From contig JAJDBB010000014.1 of NCBI GenBank assembly GCA_029261555.1, positions 1 through 64,000 on the forward strand: DNA of 64,000 nt. Direction: 5' to 3'. The notes under the pieces were generated by a model that was not told where the DNA came from, did not search any database, and worked only from the letters and a program-made list of their open reading frames with translations. Shown piece by piece: positions 29,040-39,780 of the stretch. Source of the stretch: Nitrospinaceae bacterium. Its GTDB lineage: Bacteria > Nitrospinota > Nitrospinia > Nitrospinales > JACRGP01. The position numbers were made by a program, and so were the translations under genes. The stretch's first letter is position 1; the number at the start of each line of letters is the position of its first letter.

Positions 29040-30596
29040 TTGAAAAAAGTTGTCACCGCCGGACAGATGCAATCCATCGACCGGCGCGCTATAGATAAAT
29101 ACGGAATCCCCGGCCTGGTCCTTATGGAAAACGCCGGACGCGAGTGCGCCGAGCGTATCTGGCAAAAATATTCCGCCATGCCCGACGGCAAAATTCTTAT
29201 CTTCGTCGGCAAAGGCAATAACGGCGGCGACGGCATGGTGATCGCCCGACACTTATTGAACAAAGGAGCCGAGGTCCGGGTGTTTCTCCTGGCCAAACAT
29301 TCCGAGTTGAAAGGCGACGCCAAAACCCACGCCGACGCGGCGTTCAGTATGGAAGCGCACATCCGGGAAGTCGACGAATCGAAATTAAAATACCTCGACC
29401 ACAGCCTGCGCCATTGCCGGATCGTCGTCGACGCCCTGTTCGGCTCCGGCCTGACCCGGCCCGTCGAGGGGATTTACGAAAAAGTCGTCGACAAGATCAA
29501 TCAGTTTGAAAATTACGTGGTCGCGGTAGATATTCCCTCGGGGATCGACTCCGACAGCGGACAGATCATGGGTCCCTACATAAAGGCCGACCTGACCGTG
29601 GCGCTGGCTCAATATAAAAGGAGCCATTTATTACACCCGGCGGCGGAGGCAATGGGAGAAATTCAACTGGCGGATATTGGAATCCCGCAAGGCGCTGTGG
29701 ACGAGGAATCGGTAGCCCTGTACCGGGTGGAAGAGTCGGACGTGCGCCCCCATTTCAAAAAACGCCGCGCCAATTCGCATAAAGGCAGTTACGGTCACGC
29801 TCTGGTGGTCGCCGGGGCAAGAGGCAAATGCGGCGCCGCAGGACTGGCCGCGTTGGCGGCCTTGCGCATGGGAGCCGGACTCGTCACACTGGCCGTTCCA
29901 GAGTCCTGCCTTGCCGGACTGGAATTCAATCCTCTGGAGGTGATGACAGTGGGCCTGCCGGAAACTCCGGATGGAACCCTGGATGTCTCGGCGGAAAGCG
30001 CCCTGCTGACGCATTGCGAAGGCAAGTCCGCCCTGGCGCTAGGTCCGGGCCTGTCCACTCACCCGCAAACCGCCGCGCTGATAAAAAGTATCCTGCCAAA
30101 AATATCCTGTCCCATGGTAATTGACGCCGACGCTATAAATATCCTGGCGGATAGCCAGGTAGTTTTGTCGCAGTTGCAGGCAGAGACCGTATTGACCCCG
30201 CATCCCAAGGAATTTTCGCGTATTTCGGGTTGGAGCGTCGAGGAAATCCTGAACTCGAAAATCGAAAAGGCGCTAGAGTTTTCGCAAGAATACACGGTCG
30301 GATTGCTCCTCAAGGGCGCCGGGTCTATTCTTGCCTGCCCCTCCGGCGCGGCTTATATCAATTCCACGGGAAACCCCGGCATGGCCACCGGCGGCTCGGG
30401 CGACGTGTTGACCGGCTTCATCGCCGGACTCCTGGCGCAGGGATTCAACGTTCAAGACGCCGCGCTGTGCGGCATGTACCTGCACGGCCTGGCGGGAGAC
30501 GTCTACGCCGAGGAAAACAGCGAGGCTTCCCTCATCGCCGGCGATTTACTGAGAACATTACCCACCGCGATTAAACGCATTCTCAACCAGCCATGA
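29040..30596 (+). CDS. nnr: Bifunctional NAD(P)H-hydrate epimerase / ADP-dependent NAD(P)H-hydrate dehydratase
   Basis: 518 aa from TTG; YjeF N-domain (GKGNNGGDGMVIARHL) and carbohydrate-kinase-like domain (LTPHPKEFSRI, GNPGMATGGSGDVLTGFIAGLLAQG). Confidence 0.96.
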   Translation: MKKVVTAGQMQSIDRRAIDKYGIPGLVLMENAGRECAERIWQKYSAMPDGKILIFVGKGNNGGDGMVIARHLLNKGAEVRVFLLAKHSELKGDAKTHADAAFSMEAHIREVDESKLKYLDHSLRHCRIVVDALFGSGLTRPVEGIYEKVVDKINQFENYVVAVDIPSGIDSDSGQIMGPYIKADLTVALAQYKRSHLLHPAAEAMGEIQLADIGIPQGAVDEESVALYRVEESDVRPHFKKRRANSHKGSYGHALVVAGARGKCGAAGLAALAALRMGAGLVTLAVPESCLAGLEFNPLEVMTVGLPETPDGTLDVSAESALLTHCEGKSALALGPGLSTHPQTAALIKSILPKISCPMVIDADAINILADSQVVLSQLQAETVLTPHPKEFSRISGWSVEEILNSKIEKALEFSQEYTVGLLLKGAGSILACPSGAAYINSTGNPGMATGGSGDVLTGFIAGLLAQGFNVQDAALCGMYLHGLAGDVYAEENSEASLIAGDLLRTLPTAIKRILNQP

Positions 30597-31072
30597 TCTT
30601 TACAACACATAGCGGCGAGGAGACCCAGGATCTGGGGACGCGGCTGGGACGGCTACTGAGTTCCGGCGATATCGTTCTATTATTTGGCGACCTGGGCGCC
30701 GGCAAAACTACGCTCACTCAGGGGATAGCCCGCGGAATGGGAGTGAATCCCGACGAGTACGTGCGCAGCCCCACCTTCACTCTGGTCAACGAATACGCCG
30801 GGAAATTCCCCATTTACCACATCGACCTTTACCGTTTGGACTCGCTGGCGGAAATTGAGAACATCGGACTGGAGGAAACCCTGTTCGGAGGTGGCGTTTC
30901 TATAGTCGAATGGGCGGAAAAACTTTTCCGAAGTCCCGGAGAACCGCCCGGATTGGGAATCACGCAAAGAATAGAAGTGGAAATCTCGTGTCTCGGTGAA
31001 AATGAACGCCGCCTGGAGGTACGGCCCAGGGAAATGGCCACTCAAAGCCATCCCATTTTTTCTTTACAATAA
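30593..31072 (+). CDS. tsaE: tRNA threonylcarbamoyladenosine biosynthesis protein TsaE
   Basis: 159 aa; GDLGAGKTTLTQGIARGMG, SPTFTLVNEY, HIDLYRLDS, VEWAEKL. Confidence 0.96.
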   Translation: MIFTTHSGEETQDLGTRLGRLLSSGDIVLLFGDLGAGKTTLTQGIARGMGVNPDEYVRSPTFTLVNEYAGKFPIYHIDLYRLDSLAEIENIGLEETLFGGGVSIVEWAEKLFRSPGEPPGLGITQRIEVEISCLGENERRLEVRPREMATQSHPIFSLQ

Positions 31073-31147
31073 GCCCACAATGCGGCATAATCTTTGCTAG
31101 GTATGGCAATTGCATATCAAAAAACTATCTTTATATTTAATACGTTA

Positions 31148-31597
31148 ATGATAGATAAGATTCGCAAATTTTTGCTGATATCCGCTTTGGGACTGGTTTT
31201 AATTTCTGCATATTTTCTTTACACAAAGTATCAGACGGTGAAGCTTCCCGTCGAGATCAGGGCCACCCAGGACGGCGTGGACGTGACCATAGAAAACTTT
31301 AAAGTAGTACATGAGGAAGATGGTCATACCGCGTGGGAATTAATAGCAAAATCTGCCAAGATAAATAACGAAAAAAAAGTGACTCATTTAAGCGACGTCT
31401 GGGTGAAGGTGGACGCCAAGAACAAACATGTTTATTGGGTTTCAGCGGACCAGGGAGTTTTGGAAAACGAGACCCAGGATTTTGTTTTGGAAGGAAATGT
31501 AAAATTCACCGCCAAGGCGGATTCCATTATAAACAAATTCAAGAAAAACCAGCCTGAACCACAACCCCTACCTACCCTTGAACAAAAAACACAATAA
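31148..31597 (+). CDS. lptC: LPS export ABC transporter periplasmic protein LptC
   Basis: single N-terminal TM and OstA-like beta segment; directly followed by lptA and lptB; ATG at 31148 preferred. Confidence 0.85.
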   Translation: MIDKIRKFLLISALGLVLISAYFLYTKYQTVKLPVEIRATQDGVDVTIENFKVVHEEDGHTAWELIAKSAKINNEKKVTHLSDVWVKVDAKNKHVYWVSADQGVLENETQDFVLEGNVKFTAKADSIINKFKKNQPEPQPLPTLEQKTQ

Positions 31598-32093
31598 ATT
31601 TATAGCCATTTTAATCTCCGGCCTGATATTTTCCGGCGCCCTTTTTCCAGTTGTTTCCTGGGCGCAAGGTGGTGAAGACGAGGAGTCTCCCATAGAAGTA
31701 GTTTCCGACCGAATGCGCTCCGAGGCCAAGAACGACAAGATCATTTTTTCGGGGAATGTCGTGGCCGATTGGGGCGAATTGGAAATCCGTTGCGACGTCA
31801 TGGAAATTTACAATTCCAGCAAAGGAGAAGGCGGCGCCGATCAGGTGATCGCCATTGGCAACGTTAAGCTTAAAAAGGGAACCCGTCGGGCCGAAGGAGA
31901 CAAGGCTATCTATCTCGACAAAGACCAAAAAGTGATTTTAAGAGGATCCCCTTATGCGACCGCCTGGGAAGAGGACAATATCATTGAGGGCAAGGAAATG
32001 ATTTTTTACCTCGAATCCGACCGTTTTTTGGTCAAAGACCGGGTAAAAATGAAGTTTTTCCCCAAAAAAGACTCTCCTGGAAAGAGCAACTAG
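31578..32093 (+). CDS. lptA: LPS transport periplasmic protein LptA (OstA-like)
   Basis: 171 aa; signal peptide, [41 protein letters not shown]. Confidence 0.92.
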   Translation: MNKKHNKFIAILISGLIFSGALFPVVSWAQGGEDEESPIEVVSDRMRSEAKNDKIIFSGNVVADWGELEIRCDVMEIYNSSKGEGGADQVIAIGNVKLKKGTRRAEGDKAIYLDKDQKVILRGSPYATAWEEDNIIEGKEMIFYLESDRFLVKDRVKMKFFPKKDSPGKSN

Positions 32094-32097
32094 CGTT

Positions 32098-32865
32098 TTG
32101 ACTGTGAATAAGCCCGAACCTCAATCCAGGACAATAAGCGGAACAAAAGTCCTACGGGCTGATAATCTGGTTAAATCCTACCGGAGCCGCAGGGTCGTCA
32201 ACAATATTAGTATTGAGGTAAAGCGAGGAGAGATTGTGGGCCTTCTGGGGCCCAATGGCGCAGGAAAGACCACGACATTTTACATGGTGGTCGGCCTGAC
32301 GCGCCCGGACTCAGGAAGGGTTTCCCTGGACGAGGAGGACGTCACTCGTTATCCGATGCACATGCGCGCCCGCAAAGGGGTGAGCTACCTACCGCAGGAG
32401 CCTTCGGTATTCAGGAAGCTGACAGTCGAGGAAAATATCGTTGCGGTTCTGGAATCGTTCAAGCTATCAGATTTTGAAAGAAAAAAGCGCGCGCGGGCTT
32501 TATTGCGGGAACTGAATATTCTGCACATAAGAAACTCGAAGGCCTATTCGCTATCCGGCGGGGAACGCCGACGCGTGGAGATCAGCCGAGCTTTGGCGAC
32601 CTCGCCAAAATTTATTTTGCTGGACGAGCCGTTTGCCGGCATAGACCCCATCGCCGTCGCGGACATTCAAAGTATTATCTCGCATTTGAAGGACCGGGGA
32701 ATCGGCATTTTAATCACCGACCACAATGTAAGAGAAACCCTGACGATTACGGACAGGGCCTACATCATCAACGAGGGAGCCATCATCAGCGCCGGCTTGC
32801 CGGCCCAAGTCGCCCAGGACGAAAAGGTGAAGCAAATTTACCTGGGCGAGCGGTTTTCTTTTTAG
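32098..32865 (+). CDS. lptB: LPS export ABC transporter ATP-binding protein LptB
   Basis: 255 aa from [53 protein letters not shown]. Confidence 0.96.
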   Translation: MTVNKPEPQSRTISGTKVLRADNLVKSYRSRRVVNNISIEVKRGEIVGLLGPNGAGKTTTFYMVVGLTRPDSGRVSLDEEDVTRYPMHMRARKGVSYLPQEPSVFRKLTVEENIVAVLESFKLSDFERKKRARALLRELNILHIRNSKAYSLSGGERRRVEISRALATSPKFILLDEPFAGIDPIAVADIQSIISHLKDRGIGILITDHNVRETLTITDRAYIINEGAIISAGLPAQVAQDEKVKQIYLGERFSF

Positions 32866-32877
32866 GGGATTGAGCGT

Positions 32878-34389
32878 ATGGGCATGGAAATGAAGCTGAA
32901 TCTCAAATTGGCTCATAAGCTGGTCATGACCCCTATGCTCCAGCAGGCCATCAAGCTTTTGCCGCTGGCCCGCCTGGAACTCGCCCAACACGTTCAACAG
33001 CAAATCATCGACAATCCGGTTCTGGAGGAGATTCTTGAAGACGAGGAGGAAACTGAAATCGTCGACGAGGATGAAGATTTTCAGGACGGCGCCTCAACGG
33101 AAAATGAAACCAATTCAGAAGAGGAATTGGAAAACTCCAAGGAAGTCGAATTCGACGAAGACAGTATTTCCCAATCGATAGCGGAATCCGAGCTCAACAA
33201 CACCTCCTCCATTACTCAGCAGGAAGTCGAATGGGACAATTATTTCCAGGATAATATCGACCGGGGAAGTTCGGCGGGCGATTACCTGGAAAAACCCTCC
33301 ATTGAAGCCACCTACAAGGTCGACCCCACCCTGAACGACCATTTGCTCTGGCAGTTGAACCTTACGGTCGACAGCGAAAAAGACAAGGTCATCGGGACCT
33401 GCATCGTCTGGAACATTCGGAAAGACGGCTACCTTGATATGGAACCCGCGGAAATAGCCGAGCTCGCGGGGGCCAATGAGGAGGAAGTTCTAAACGTTCT
33501 AAAAATCATCCAAAACTTTGAACCGTTGGGCTGTGGCGCCCGCTGCCTGCAGGAATGCCTGACGATTCAGGCCAGAGCCCTACCCGACCCAGACCCTCTG
33601 GTGTTGGCCCTGATCGACTCCTACCTGGACCGCCTGGAAGACCGAAATTTCCCCAAAATAGCCGCCGAGCTTAAAACGGAACCGGAGGAAATTGCCAGGG
33701 CTTTGGAAAAAATCAGGGAGTTCGATCCCAAACCCGGCTTGTCGTTAAGTTCGGAGGGAATTGATTATGTGATTCCGGACGTCATTGTCGTCAAAACCGA
33801 GGCGGGTTACGATATCGTATTGAACGAGGAAGGCGTCCCAAAAGTCCGGTTGAATTCCTATTATGAAGACCTGCTAAAAAACACCTCGGAGACCCAGACC
33901 AAGGAATTCCTCGACGAAAAACACCGGTCCGCCGTTTGGCTGATTAAAAGCATCGACCAAAGGCGGCAAACAATTTTCAAGGTGGGGAAAAGCATCATCA
34001 AGCAACAAGAGGAGTTTTTGGACCATGGACTTTCATTTTTGAAACCCATGGTGTTGAGGGACGTCGCCTTGGACATTGAAATGCACGAGTCCACCGTCAG
34101 TCGCATAACGACCAATAAATATATCGACACGCCCCAAGGTATTTTCGAGCTAAAATTTTTCTTCCACAGCGGCATTAAATCCTATATTGGAAATAATATG
34201 TCGTCCATCAGGGTCAAAAGCATGATCAAGGATCTTATCGGAGAGGAGAACCCGGAAAAGCCTTATACGGACGATGAAATGGTGCAGGTTTTGATGCGAA
34301 AAAACGCGAAAATCGCCCGGCGGACCATCACTAAATACCGAAAGGAACTAAACATACCCCCGGCAAGCAAACGAAAAAAACTCTATTAA
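32878..34389 (+). CDS. rpoN: RNA polymerase sigma-54 factor RpoN
   Basis: 503 aa; LVMTPMLQQAIKLL N-terminus, acidic region II, RpoN box ARRTITKYRKELNIP. Confidence 0.97.
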   Translation: MGMEMKLNLKLAHKLVMTPMLQQAIKLLPLARLELAQHVQQQIIDNPVLEEILEDEEETEIVDEDEDFQDGASTENETNSEEELENSKEVEFDEDSISQSIAESELNNTSSITQQEVEWDNYFQDNIDRGSSAGDYLEKPSIEATYKVDPTLNDHLLWQLNLTVDSEKDKVIGTCIVWNIRKDGYLDMEPAEIAELAGANEEEVLNVLKIIQNFEPLGCGARCLQECLTIQARALPDPDPLVLALIDSYLDRLEDRNFPKIAAELKTEPEEIARALEKIREFDPKPGLSLSSEGIDYVIPDVIVVKTEAGYDIVLNEEGVPKVRLNSYYEDLLKNTSETQTKEFLDEKHRSAVWLIKSIDQRRQTIFKVGKSIIKQQEEFLDHGLSFLKPMVLRDVALDIEMHESTVSRITTNKYIDTPQGIFELKFFFHSGIKSYIGNNMSSIRVKSMIKDLIGEENPEKPYTDDEMVQVLMRKNAKIARRTITKYRKELNIPPASKRKKLY

Positions 34390-34477
34390 TCGCCTTCCTT
34401 TTGTTGAGCGATTTGTGTAAGCTAGGCGCCCCTGAAAACGCCGAAACAATTTAAAATCCATTCCCAGGAGCAGGTTA

Positions 34478-34807
34478 ATGAAACTAACAGTGACAGGCCG
34501 ACATATTGAGATCACTGAAGGCATCAAGGACCATTTGAATCAAAAAATCGAAAAAACTCTTCCCAAAATGGAAGAGTCTACGGACATTCATATCGCCCTC
34601 GCGGTCGACAAACACAGACACCATGTAGAAGTAACTCTCAAAGCAAAAAACCTGTCGCTTCATAGTAAAAGCGAAACCGACGATCTTTATACCGCCATGG
34701 ATACCGCTCTGGAGAAGATGGACAAACAAATCCGGAAGGAAAAGGACCGCCGTCTCAGCCTTAAAATAAAGCAGGGAACCGAAGAGAAAAAGAATCAACC
34801 TCTCTGA
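34478..34807 (+). CDS. hpf: Ribosome hibernation promoting factor (short HPF/RaiA)
   Basis: 109 aa; MKLTVTGRHIEITEGIKDHLNQKIEK...SETDDLYTAMDTALEKMDKQIRKEKDR. Confidence 0.94.
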   Translation: MKLTVTGRHIEITEGIKDHLNQKIEKTLPKMEESTDIHIALAVDKHRHHVEVTLKAKNLSLHSKSETDDLYTAMDTALEKMDKQIRKEKDRRLSLKIKQGTEEKKNQPL

Positions 34808-34844
34808 ACGTATCCGGCAAAACCTTTCCTCATGTTAGCCAACT

Positions 34845-35309
34845 ATGAAAATCGCTGAGATTTTTCCCAGGGACCATGTCGTTCCGGACTTAAAAGGGAC
34901 CGACAAGCAGGCCATCCTAAGGGAGATGTGCGAACACCTCTCGCAACTCGGACTCGTCGGTGAAACGGAAAAGTTGTTTGACACTCTCATGGAAAGAGAA
35001 AAGCTTGGAAGCACGGGGATTGGGGAAAATGTGGCCGTGCCGCACGCAAAATCCGATTCTACGGACCGTCTGTTGTGCCTTTTTGGCCGCTCCATCGCGG
35101 GGGTGGAATTTGAGTCTCTGGACAAGCGCCCCGTAAACTTTGTTTGTTTGCTGATCGCCCCTCCCCATTCCACTGGCCAGCATTTAAAAGCCTTGGCGCG
35201 CATTTCCCGTCTGCTTAAAAACCAGGATCTGCGAGCAAAAATCCTCCAGGCAAACAACGCGAATGAAATCTATTCGGCATTGATCGATGAAGATTCCAAT
35301 TTTATCTAA
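34845..35309 (+). CDS. ptsN: PTS IIA-like nitrogen regulatory protein PtsN
   Basis: 154 aa; LMEREKLGSTGIGENVAVPHAKSD with phospho-His motif. Confidence 0.94.
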   Translation: MKIAEIFPRDHVVPDLKGTDKQAILREMCEHLSQLGLVGETEKLFDTLMEREKLGSTGIGENVAVPHAKSDSTDRLLCLFGRSIAGVEFESLDKRPVNFVCLLIAPPHSTGQHLKALARISRLLKNQDLRAKILQANNANEIYSALIDEDSNFI

Positions 35310-35393
35310 AAAAATAATTCTCGCAGTTTTTCCGGCCTCCTCCTTTGCCTCCTTTCATGGCCGCCCCCACCGCGCTTCGACGTCGAGGCCTTC

Positions 35394-37169
35394 ATGTTAA
35401 AAGGAATCTCCGTTTCCAGCGGCGTTGCCATAGGCAAAGCCTATTTGCTGGACCGATCCAGAGTTTGCGTGCTGAAAAAGAAAATCCAGCCCCGGAATAT
35501 TGAAAAAGAGATCAACAGATTCCAGGAAGCCATCGACCAATCCAAGCGCCAGTTGCAGGAAATAAAAAACAAAGCGGGAAAGGTGGCCGATAAATACGCC
35601 ATCATTCTCGACACCTACATGCTCCTGCTCGACGACGAGATCCTGGTCAGCGAAACCATCGAAAATATCCGCAGCGAGCAAGTCAACGCCGAATGGTCGT
35701 TGACTCTTGTTTTGAACAAATTCAACACGCTCTTCGAAAACATGAACGACGAGTACCTCAAGGGGAAGCAGGACGACCTGGACCTGGTGGTACACAGGAT
35801 TCTGCGCAACCTTCTAGGACACGATCAGGAAACCCTTGCGGACGTCTCCGAACCTGTTGTGGTCATTTCTCATTCCCTGAGTCCTTCCGATACGCTGACC
35901 ATGTCGAGAAACCACGTTCTGGGAATGGCGACCGAAGTCGGCGGAAAAACCTCCCACATAGGAATATTTTCGTCCGCTCTGGGAATTCCAGCCGTGGTGG
36001 GAATCAAAGACTTGACGTTTAAAGTTAATACGGGCGACCAGGTCATCATCGACGCCATTGAAGGCGAAGTGATCGTCAACCCCGACAAGGCCGTTTTAAA
36101 AACTTACCTGAAGAAAAAGAAAAATTATCAAAACTACGAAAACAAGCTATTGGAGGAAATTGATTTAACAGCCGAAACGCTGGACGGAAGGCCCATTCAT
36201 CTTGCCGCCAACATAGAGATGGAACATGAAATAAAATCGGTGAAGAAATTCGGAGCGCGCGGCGTCGGTTTGTTTCGCACCGAATTCCTATACCTCACCT
36301 CGTCTTCAATGCCTACGGAAAACAGCCTTTTCAACACGTTTAAAAAGGTTATTGAAGGAGCGGAACCCCACCCCGTGGTCATCCGCACTTTGGATATTGG
36401 GGGAGACAAGCTTTTAAAAAATGGCGGGCACGACCGGGAAGACAACCCAGCCCTGGGCTTGCGCGGTATTCGCATGTCGTTGCACGATCCGGAATTCTTC
36501 ATTATCCAGATACGGGCAATTTTGCGGGCCAGTCTCTTTGGCAAAGTAAAAATTCTTTATCCCATGATTTCCAACGTCGATGAAATCGCCCAGGCCAATG
36601 AAATCCTTGAAAAAGTAAAAAAAGAGTTTCTGGAAAATCAAATCCCCTTCGACGACGATATCGAAATCGGCGCCATGATTGAGACGCCCGCCGCCGCCCT
36701 TTCGGTCAAACACATACTGAAAGTCGTCGACTTTATCAGCGTGGGAACCAACGACCTGATCCAATACGTCATGGCGGTGGACCGCACCAATGAAAATGTG
36801 GCGCATTTGTATCAGCCGTTTCATCCTGCAGTCCTGAAAATATTAAAGGAAATTTTTCTGGCCGCCGAGCAATCGAAAAAACCTCTTACCATTTGCGGGG
36901 AATTGGGCGGCGACCCCAGGGCGACCATGCTGTTATTGGGATTAGGGCGGGTGGATCAATTGAGCATGGACCCACATTCTATTCCCAAAGTAAAAAAAAT
37001 AATTCGAAATATCCGTCTCGACCAGGCCAGGGAATTTGCCAATCAGGTTCTGGAAATGTCTTCCATCAAGGAGATCAACCAGTTTATCTCGAAAGAAATG
37101 CGAACGCGCTTTCCCTCGGATTTTGATCGCGACCAGACCTTTGAGGAAAAACCGGGAAAAACCTGTTAG
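35394..37169 (+). CDS. Phosphoenolpyruvate--protein phosphotransferase (PTS enzyme I)
   Basis: 591 aa; LGMATEVGGKTSHIGIFSSALGIPAVVG, GLFRTEFLYL, ISVGTNDLIQYVMAVDRTNE. Confidence 0.96.
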   Translation: MLKGISVSSGVAIGKAYLLDRSRVCVLKKKIQPRNIEKEINRFQEAIDQSKRQLQEIKNKAGKVADKYAIILDTYMLLLDDEILVSETIENIRSEQVNAEWSLTLVLNKFNTLFENMNDEYLKGKQDDLDLVVHRILRNLLGHDQETLADVSEPVVVISHSLSPSDTLTMSRNHVLGMATEVGGKTSHIGIFSSALGIPAVVGIKDLTFKVNTGDQVIIDAIEGEVIVNPDKAVLKTYLKKKKNYQNYENKLLEEIDLTAETLDGRPIHLAANIEMEHEIKSVKKFGARGVGLFRTEFLYLTSSSMPTENSLFNTFKKVIEGAEPHPVVIRTLDIGGDKLLKNGGHDREDNPALGLRGIRMSLHDPEFFIIQIRAILRASLFGKVKILYPMISNVDEIAQANEILEKVKKEFLENQIPFDDDIEIGAMIETPAAALSVKHILKVVDFISVGTNDLIQYVMAVDRTNENVAHLYQPFHPAVLKILKEIFLAAEQSKKPLTICGELGGDPRATMLLLGLGRVDQLSMDPHSIPKVKKIIRNIRLDQAREFANQVLEMSSIKEINQFISKEMRTRFPSDFDRDQTFEEKPGKTC

Positions 37170-37259
37170 AATATTTTATTCATTCCGACTCGCAAAGATT
37201 CATTCCATACCAATCTAATATCATCCCAAACCATCACCGACAAAACAGAGGGGAGTTCT

Positions 37260-38420
37260 ATGAGCATAGGAAATTTTCTATTCACGTCAGAATCCGTATC
37301 GGAGGGCCATCCCGATAAAATTGCAGACCAGATTTCTGACGCCATTCTGGACAGCATACTCGCGCAGGACCCACACGCCCGCGTGGCTTGTGAGACCATG
37401 ATCACTACGGGATTCGCCACCGTGGCCGGCGAAATCAGCACCAATTGCTATATTGAGGTTCCCAGCATCGTGCGGAAAACCATCCAGAGAATCGGATACG
37501 ACCATTCCGAAAAGGGCTTTGACTTTGAAACCTGCGGCGTGTTGGTCTCTTTCGACGAGCAATCCCGGGACATCGCCCAGGGCGTGGACGACGATAAAAA
37601 GGAACAAGGCGCAGGCGACCAGGGAATGATGTTTGGTTACGCCTCCAATGAAACGCGGGAATTAATGCCCATGCCCATCATGTACGCCCACAAGCTGGTG
37701 CGGAAATTATCTGAGTTGAGAAAAAAAGGCGTCCTCCCCTACCTCAGGCCGGACGCCAAATCACAGGTGTCGGTCCGTTACGTAGACGGAAAACCCGTCA
37801 ACATTGAAACGGTCGTCATATCCACCCAGCACGACGCCAAAGTTTCCAACAGCCGATTGAAAGCCGACGTTAAAAAACTGGTCATCGAAAAAGTCATCCC
37901 GGAAAAGTTTCGCGCCAAAAAGATGAAAATCCATATCAATCCAACGGGACGTTTCGTCATCGGCGGTCCTCATGGAGACTGCGGACTCACGGGCCGTAAG
38001 ATCATCGTGGACACCTACGGCGGTTTCTCCCGCCATGGAGGCGGAGCCTTTTCCGGAAAAGACCCGTCGAAGGTCGACCGTTCCGCCGCCTACATGGCTC
38101 GCTACATCGCCAAAAATATGGTGGCCGCAAAAATTGCCGACCGTTGCGAAGTGCAACTCGCCTACGCCATTGGCGTGGCCGACCCGGTTTCGGTTTGTGT
38201 GGACGACTTTGGCACCGGCAAGGTGAACCCAGATTCGCTCGAAGGTCTGGTGCGAGACCACTTCAAATTGAAACCGGCGGACATCCTCAAGACTTTGGAT
38301 TTGCGCAAGCCAAAATACAGCGCCACCGCCGCTTACGGGCATTTTGGCCGCAACGAACCCGGCTTCACTTGGGAAGTTACGGACAAGGCAAAAGCCCTGG
38401 CCAAAGCCGCCGGTATATAA
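37260..38420 (+). CDS. metK: S-adenosylmethionine synthetase
   Basis: 386 aa; [59 protein letters not shown]. Confidence 0.98.
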   Translation: MSIGNFLFTSESVSEGHPDKIADQISDAILDSILAQDPHARVACETMITTGFATVAGEISTNCYIEVPSIVRKTIQRIGYDHSEKGFDFETCGVLVSFDEQSRDIAQGVDDDKKEQGAGDQGMMFGYASNETRELMPMPIMYAHKLVRKLSELRKKGVLPYLRPDAKSQVSVRYVDGKPVNIETVVISTQHDAKVSNSRLKADVKKLVIEKVIPEKFRAKKMKIHINPTGRFVIGGPHGDCGLTGRKIIVDTYGGFSRHGGGAFSGKDPSKVDRSAAYMARYIAKNMVAAKIADRCEVQLAYAIGVADPVSVCVDDFGTGKVNPDSLEGLVRDHFKLKPADILKTLDLRKPKYSATAAYGHFGRNEPGFTWEVTDKAKALAKAAGI

Positions 38421-38431
38421 ATCAATCGAGC

Positions 38432-38459
38432 CGGAGCGTTGGGCCGCCCCAACGCTCCG
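38432..38459. terminator. Bidirectional rho-independent terminator between convergent metK and methyltransferase
   Basis: cggagcgttggg-ccgc-cccaacgctccg perfect 12-bp stem followed by ctctttttt. Confidence 0.88.
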
Positions 38460-38489
38460 CTCTTTTTTCAACCGCCTTTACCCTGTCCT

Positions 38490-39230
38490 TCAATCAGTTT
38501 TCCCCACCAATAAATAAGCCGAATTGGCGTAGACCGTTTGGGTCCGCACGATTTCAAAACCCGCCGCTTTCGCCTCCGCAATCATTTCCTCCAGCGTGTA
38601 GGACTTCCAGAATTCTTCCTGCAATTGCCGTTCGATAAATTTCAATCCAAAATGAAGCGTCAGCGGATAGAGCAGGCATTTCTTTATCCAAAACCGACCA
38701 GCTTTATTTTGAGCCTTATCCGACCCCAAACTTTCCCGGATGATATTTTTGGCGTCGTAAGTTATTGAAGGGTTCACCAGAGCCAGTGTGCCGCCGGGTT
38801 TTAGCGCTTCCTTAACGTCCCGCAAAACTTGCGCCCTGACTGCCGGATCGGAAAGCGTGTATAAAGAAAAATGCGCCAGTACGGCGTCCACGCTATTTTT
38901 CTTAATGGCCAGTCCGCAATTCAAATTGGACTGAAAGGGCAAAACCCAAGGCCTCGCCGGTGCGCTTGAATGTCTGGTTCTTAAGCGGTGAAGCCCGGAC
39001 GTCTGAATATCCGTCCCAATATAGCGTCCTAACGCGGACCGTTTTTCCTGAAAAACAGAGAGCGCCTGACCCGATCCGCAACCGACGTCCAAAACCGTCA
39101 TGCCCGCAAAGTCGGGAAGGCAATCGACAGCGGCCCTCATGGACTCCGCATACGACTCCGGAGTCAACAGGTCGTACAAACTCGAAGCAAACCCCAACCG
39201 CCAATAATTATTTTTATAAAATCCTGCCAT
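38490..39230 (-). CDS. Class I SAM-dependent methyltransferase
   Basis: 246 aa; MTVLDVGCGSGQALSVF, LKPGGTLALVNPSI. Confidence 0.9.
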   Translation of the reverse strand: MAGFYKNNYWRLGFASSLYDLLTPESYAESMRAAVDCLPDFAGMTVLDVGCGSGQALSVFQEKRSALGRYIGTDIQTSGLHRLRTRHSSAPARPWVLPFQSNLNCGLAIKKNSVDAVLAHFSLYTLSDPAVRAQVLRDVKEALKPGGTLALVNPSITYDAKNIIRESLGSDKAQNKAGRFWIKKCLLYPLTLHFGLKFIERQLQEEFWKSYTLEEMIAEAKAAGFEIVRTQTVYANSAYLLVGKTD

Positions 39231-39324
39231 CCTTCTTTACCGACATATTCCCTTTCTTGCGAGCTTCCGTAAAAATTAATATAATGATTTCACCAAACGA
39301 GATCATACAAGGGAGTCGGTTTAC

Positions 39325-39762
39325 ATGGCAAAAAAACCTTTTATCAATAAATATGGATTTGTGGAATATCCCTTCCTGCACGATACGAGGAAGATGGGCA
39401 ACTGGTGGTTTTTTAATTTACTGGAGGACTACCTGAAACGGCGGTCGAGACAAAAGCACGGGGCCGAATATACCCGCGACCATATGGACGAAGACATGAT
39501 GTCGTTTCTACACGAAACCAATTTAAAACTTTACGTCCTGCTCCCCTCGGGCATGGGTATGGAGTTCAAGTTGATCGGAAAATTCAAAACGCCTGATATG
39601 ATTGAAATCGAAGATCCGGTGCCCTACATTGAGGAAAAGTTTGGCGGGGGTAAATTTAAAATGAATATTTACCACGAGGGAACGTTCGCTGGGACGGAAA
39701 ACTATAAAACGCACGGCGATCCAAAATGGGTGGAGATCCCGGACGATTCGCCGCTAGCTTAA
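39325..39762 (+). CDS. Uncharacterised 145-aa protein
   Basis: intact ORF with coherent acidic/aromatic composition; no family recognised. Confidence 0.7.
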   Translation: MAKKPFINKYGFVEYPFLHDTRKMGNWWFFNLLEDYLKRRSRQKHGAEYTRDHMDEDMMSFLHETNLKLYVLLPSGMGMEFKLIGKFKTPDMIEIEDPVPYIEEKFGGGKFKMNIYHEGTFAGTENYKTHGDPKWVEIPDDSPLA

Positions 39763-39780
39763 AATATGCCCCGGCGACGA

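Noticed and set aside
37170-37259. Possible SAM riboswitch upstream of metK
   Set aside because: Only 90 nt and no convincing conserved helices
37761-38471. 236-aa minus-strand ORF
   Set aside because: Antisense to metK; compositional shadow of codon usage
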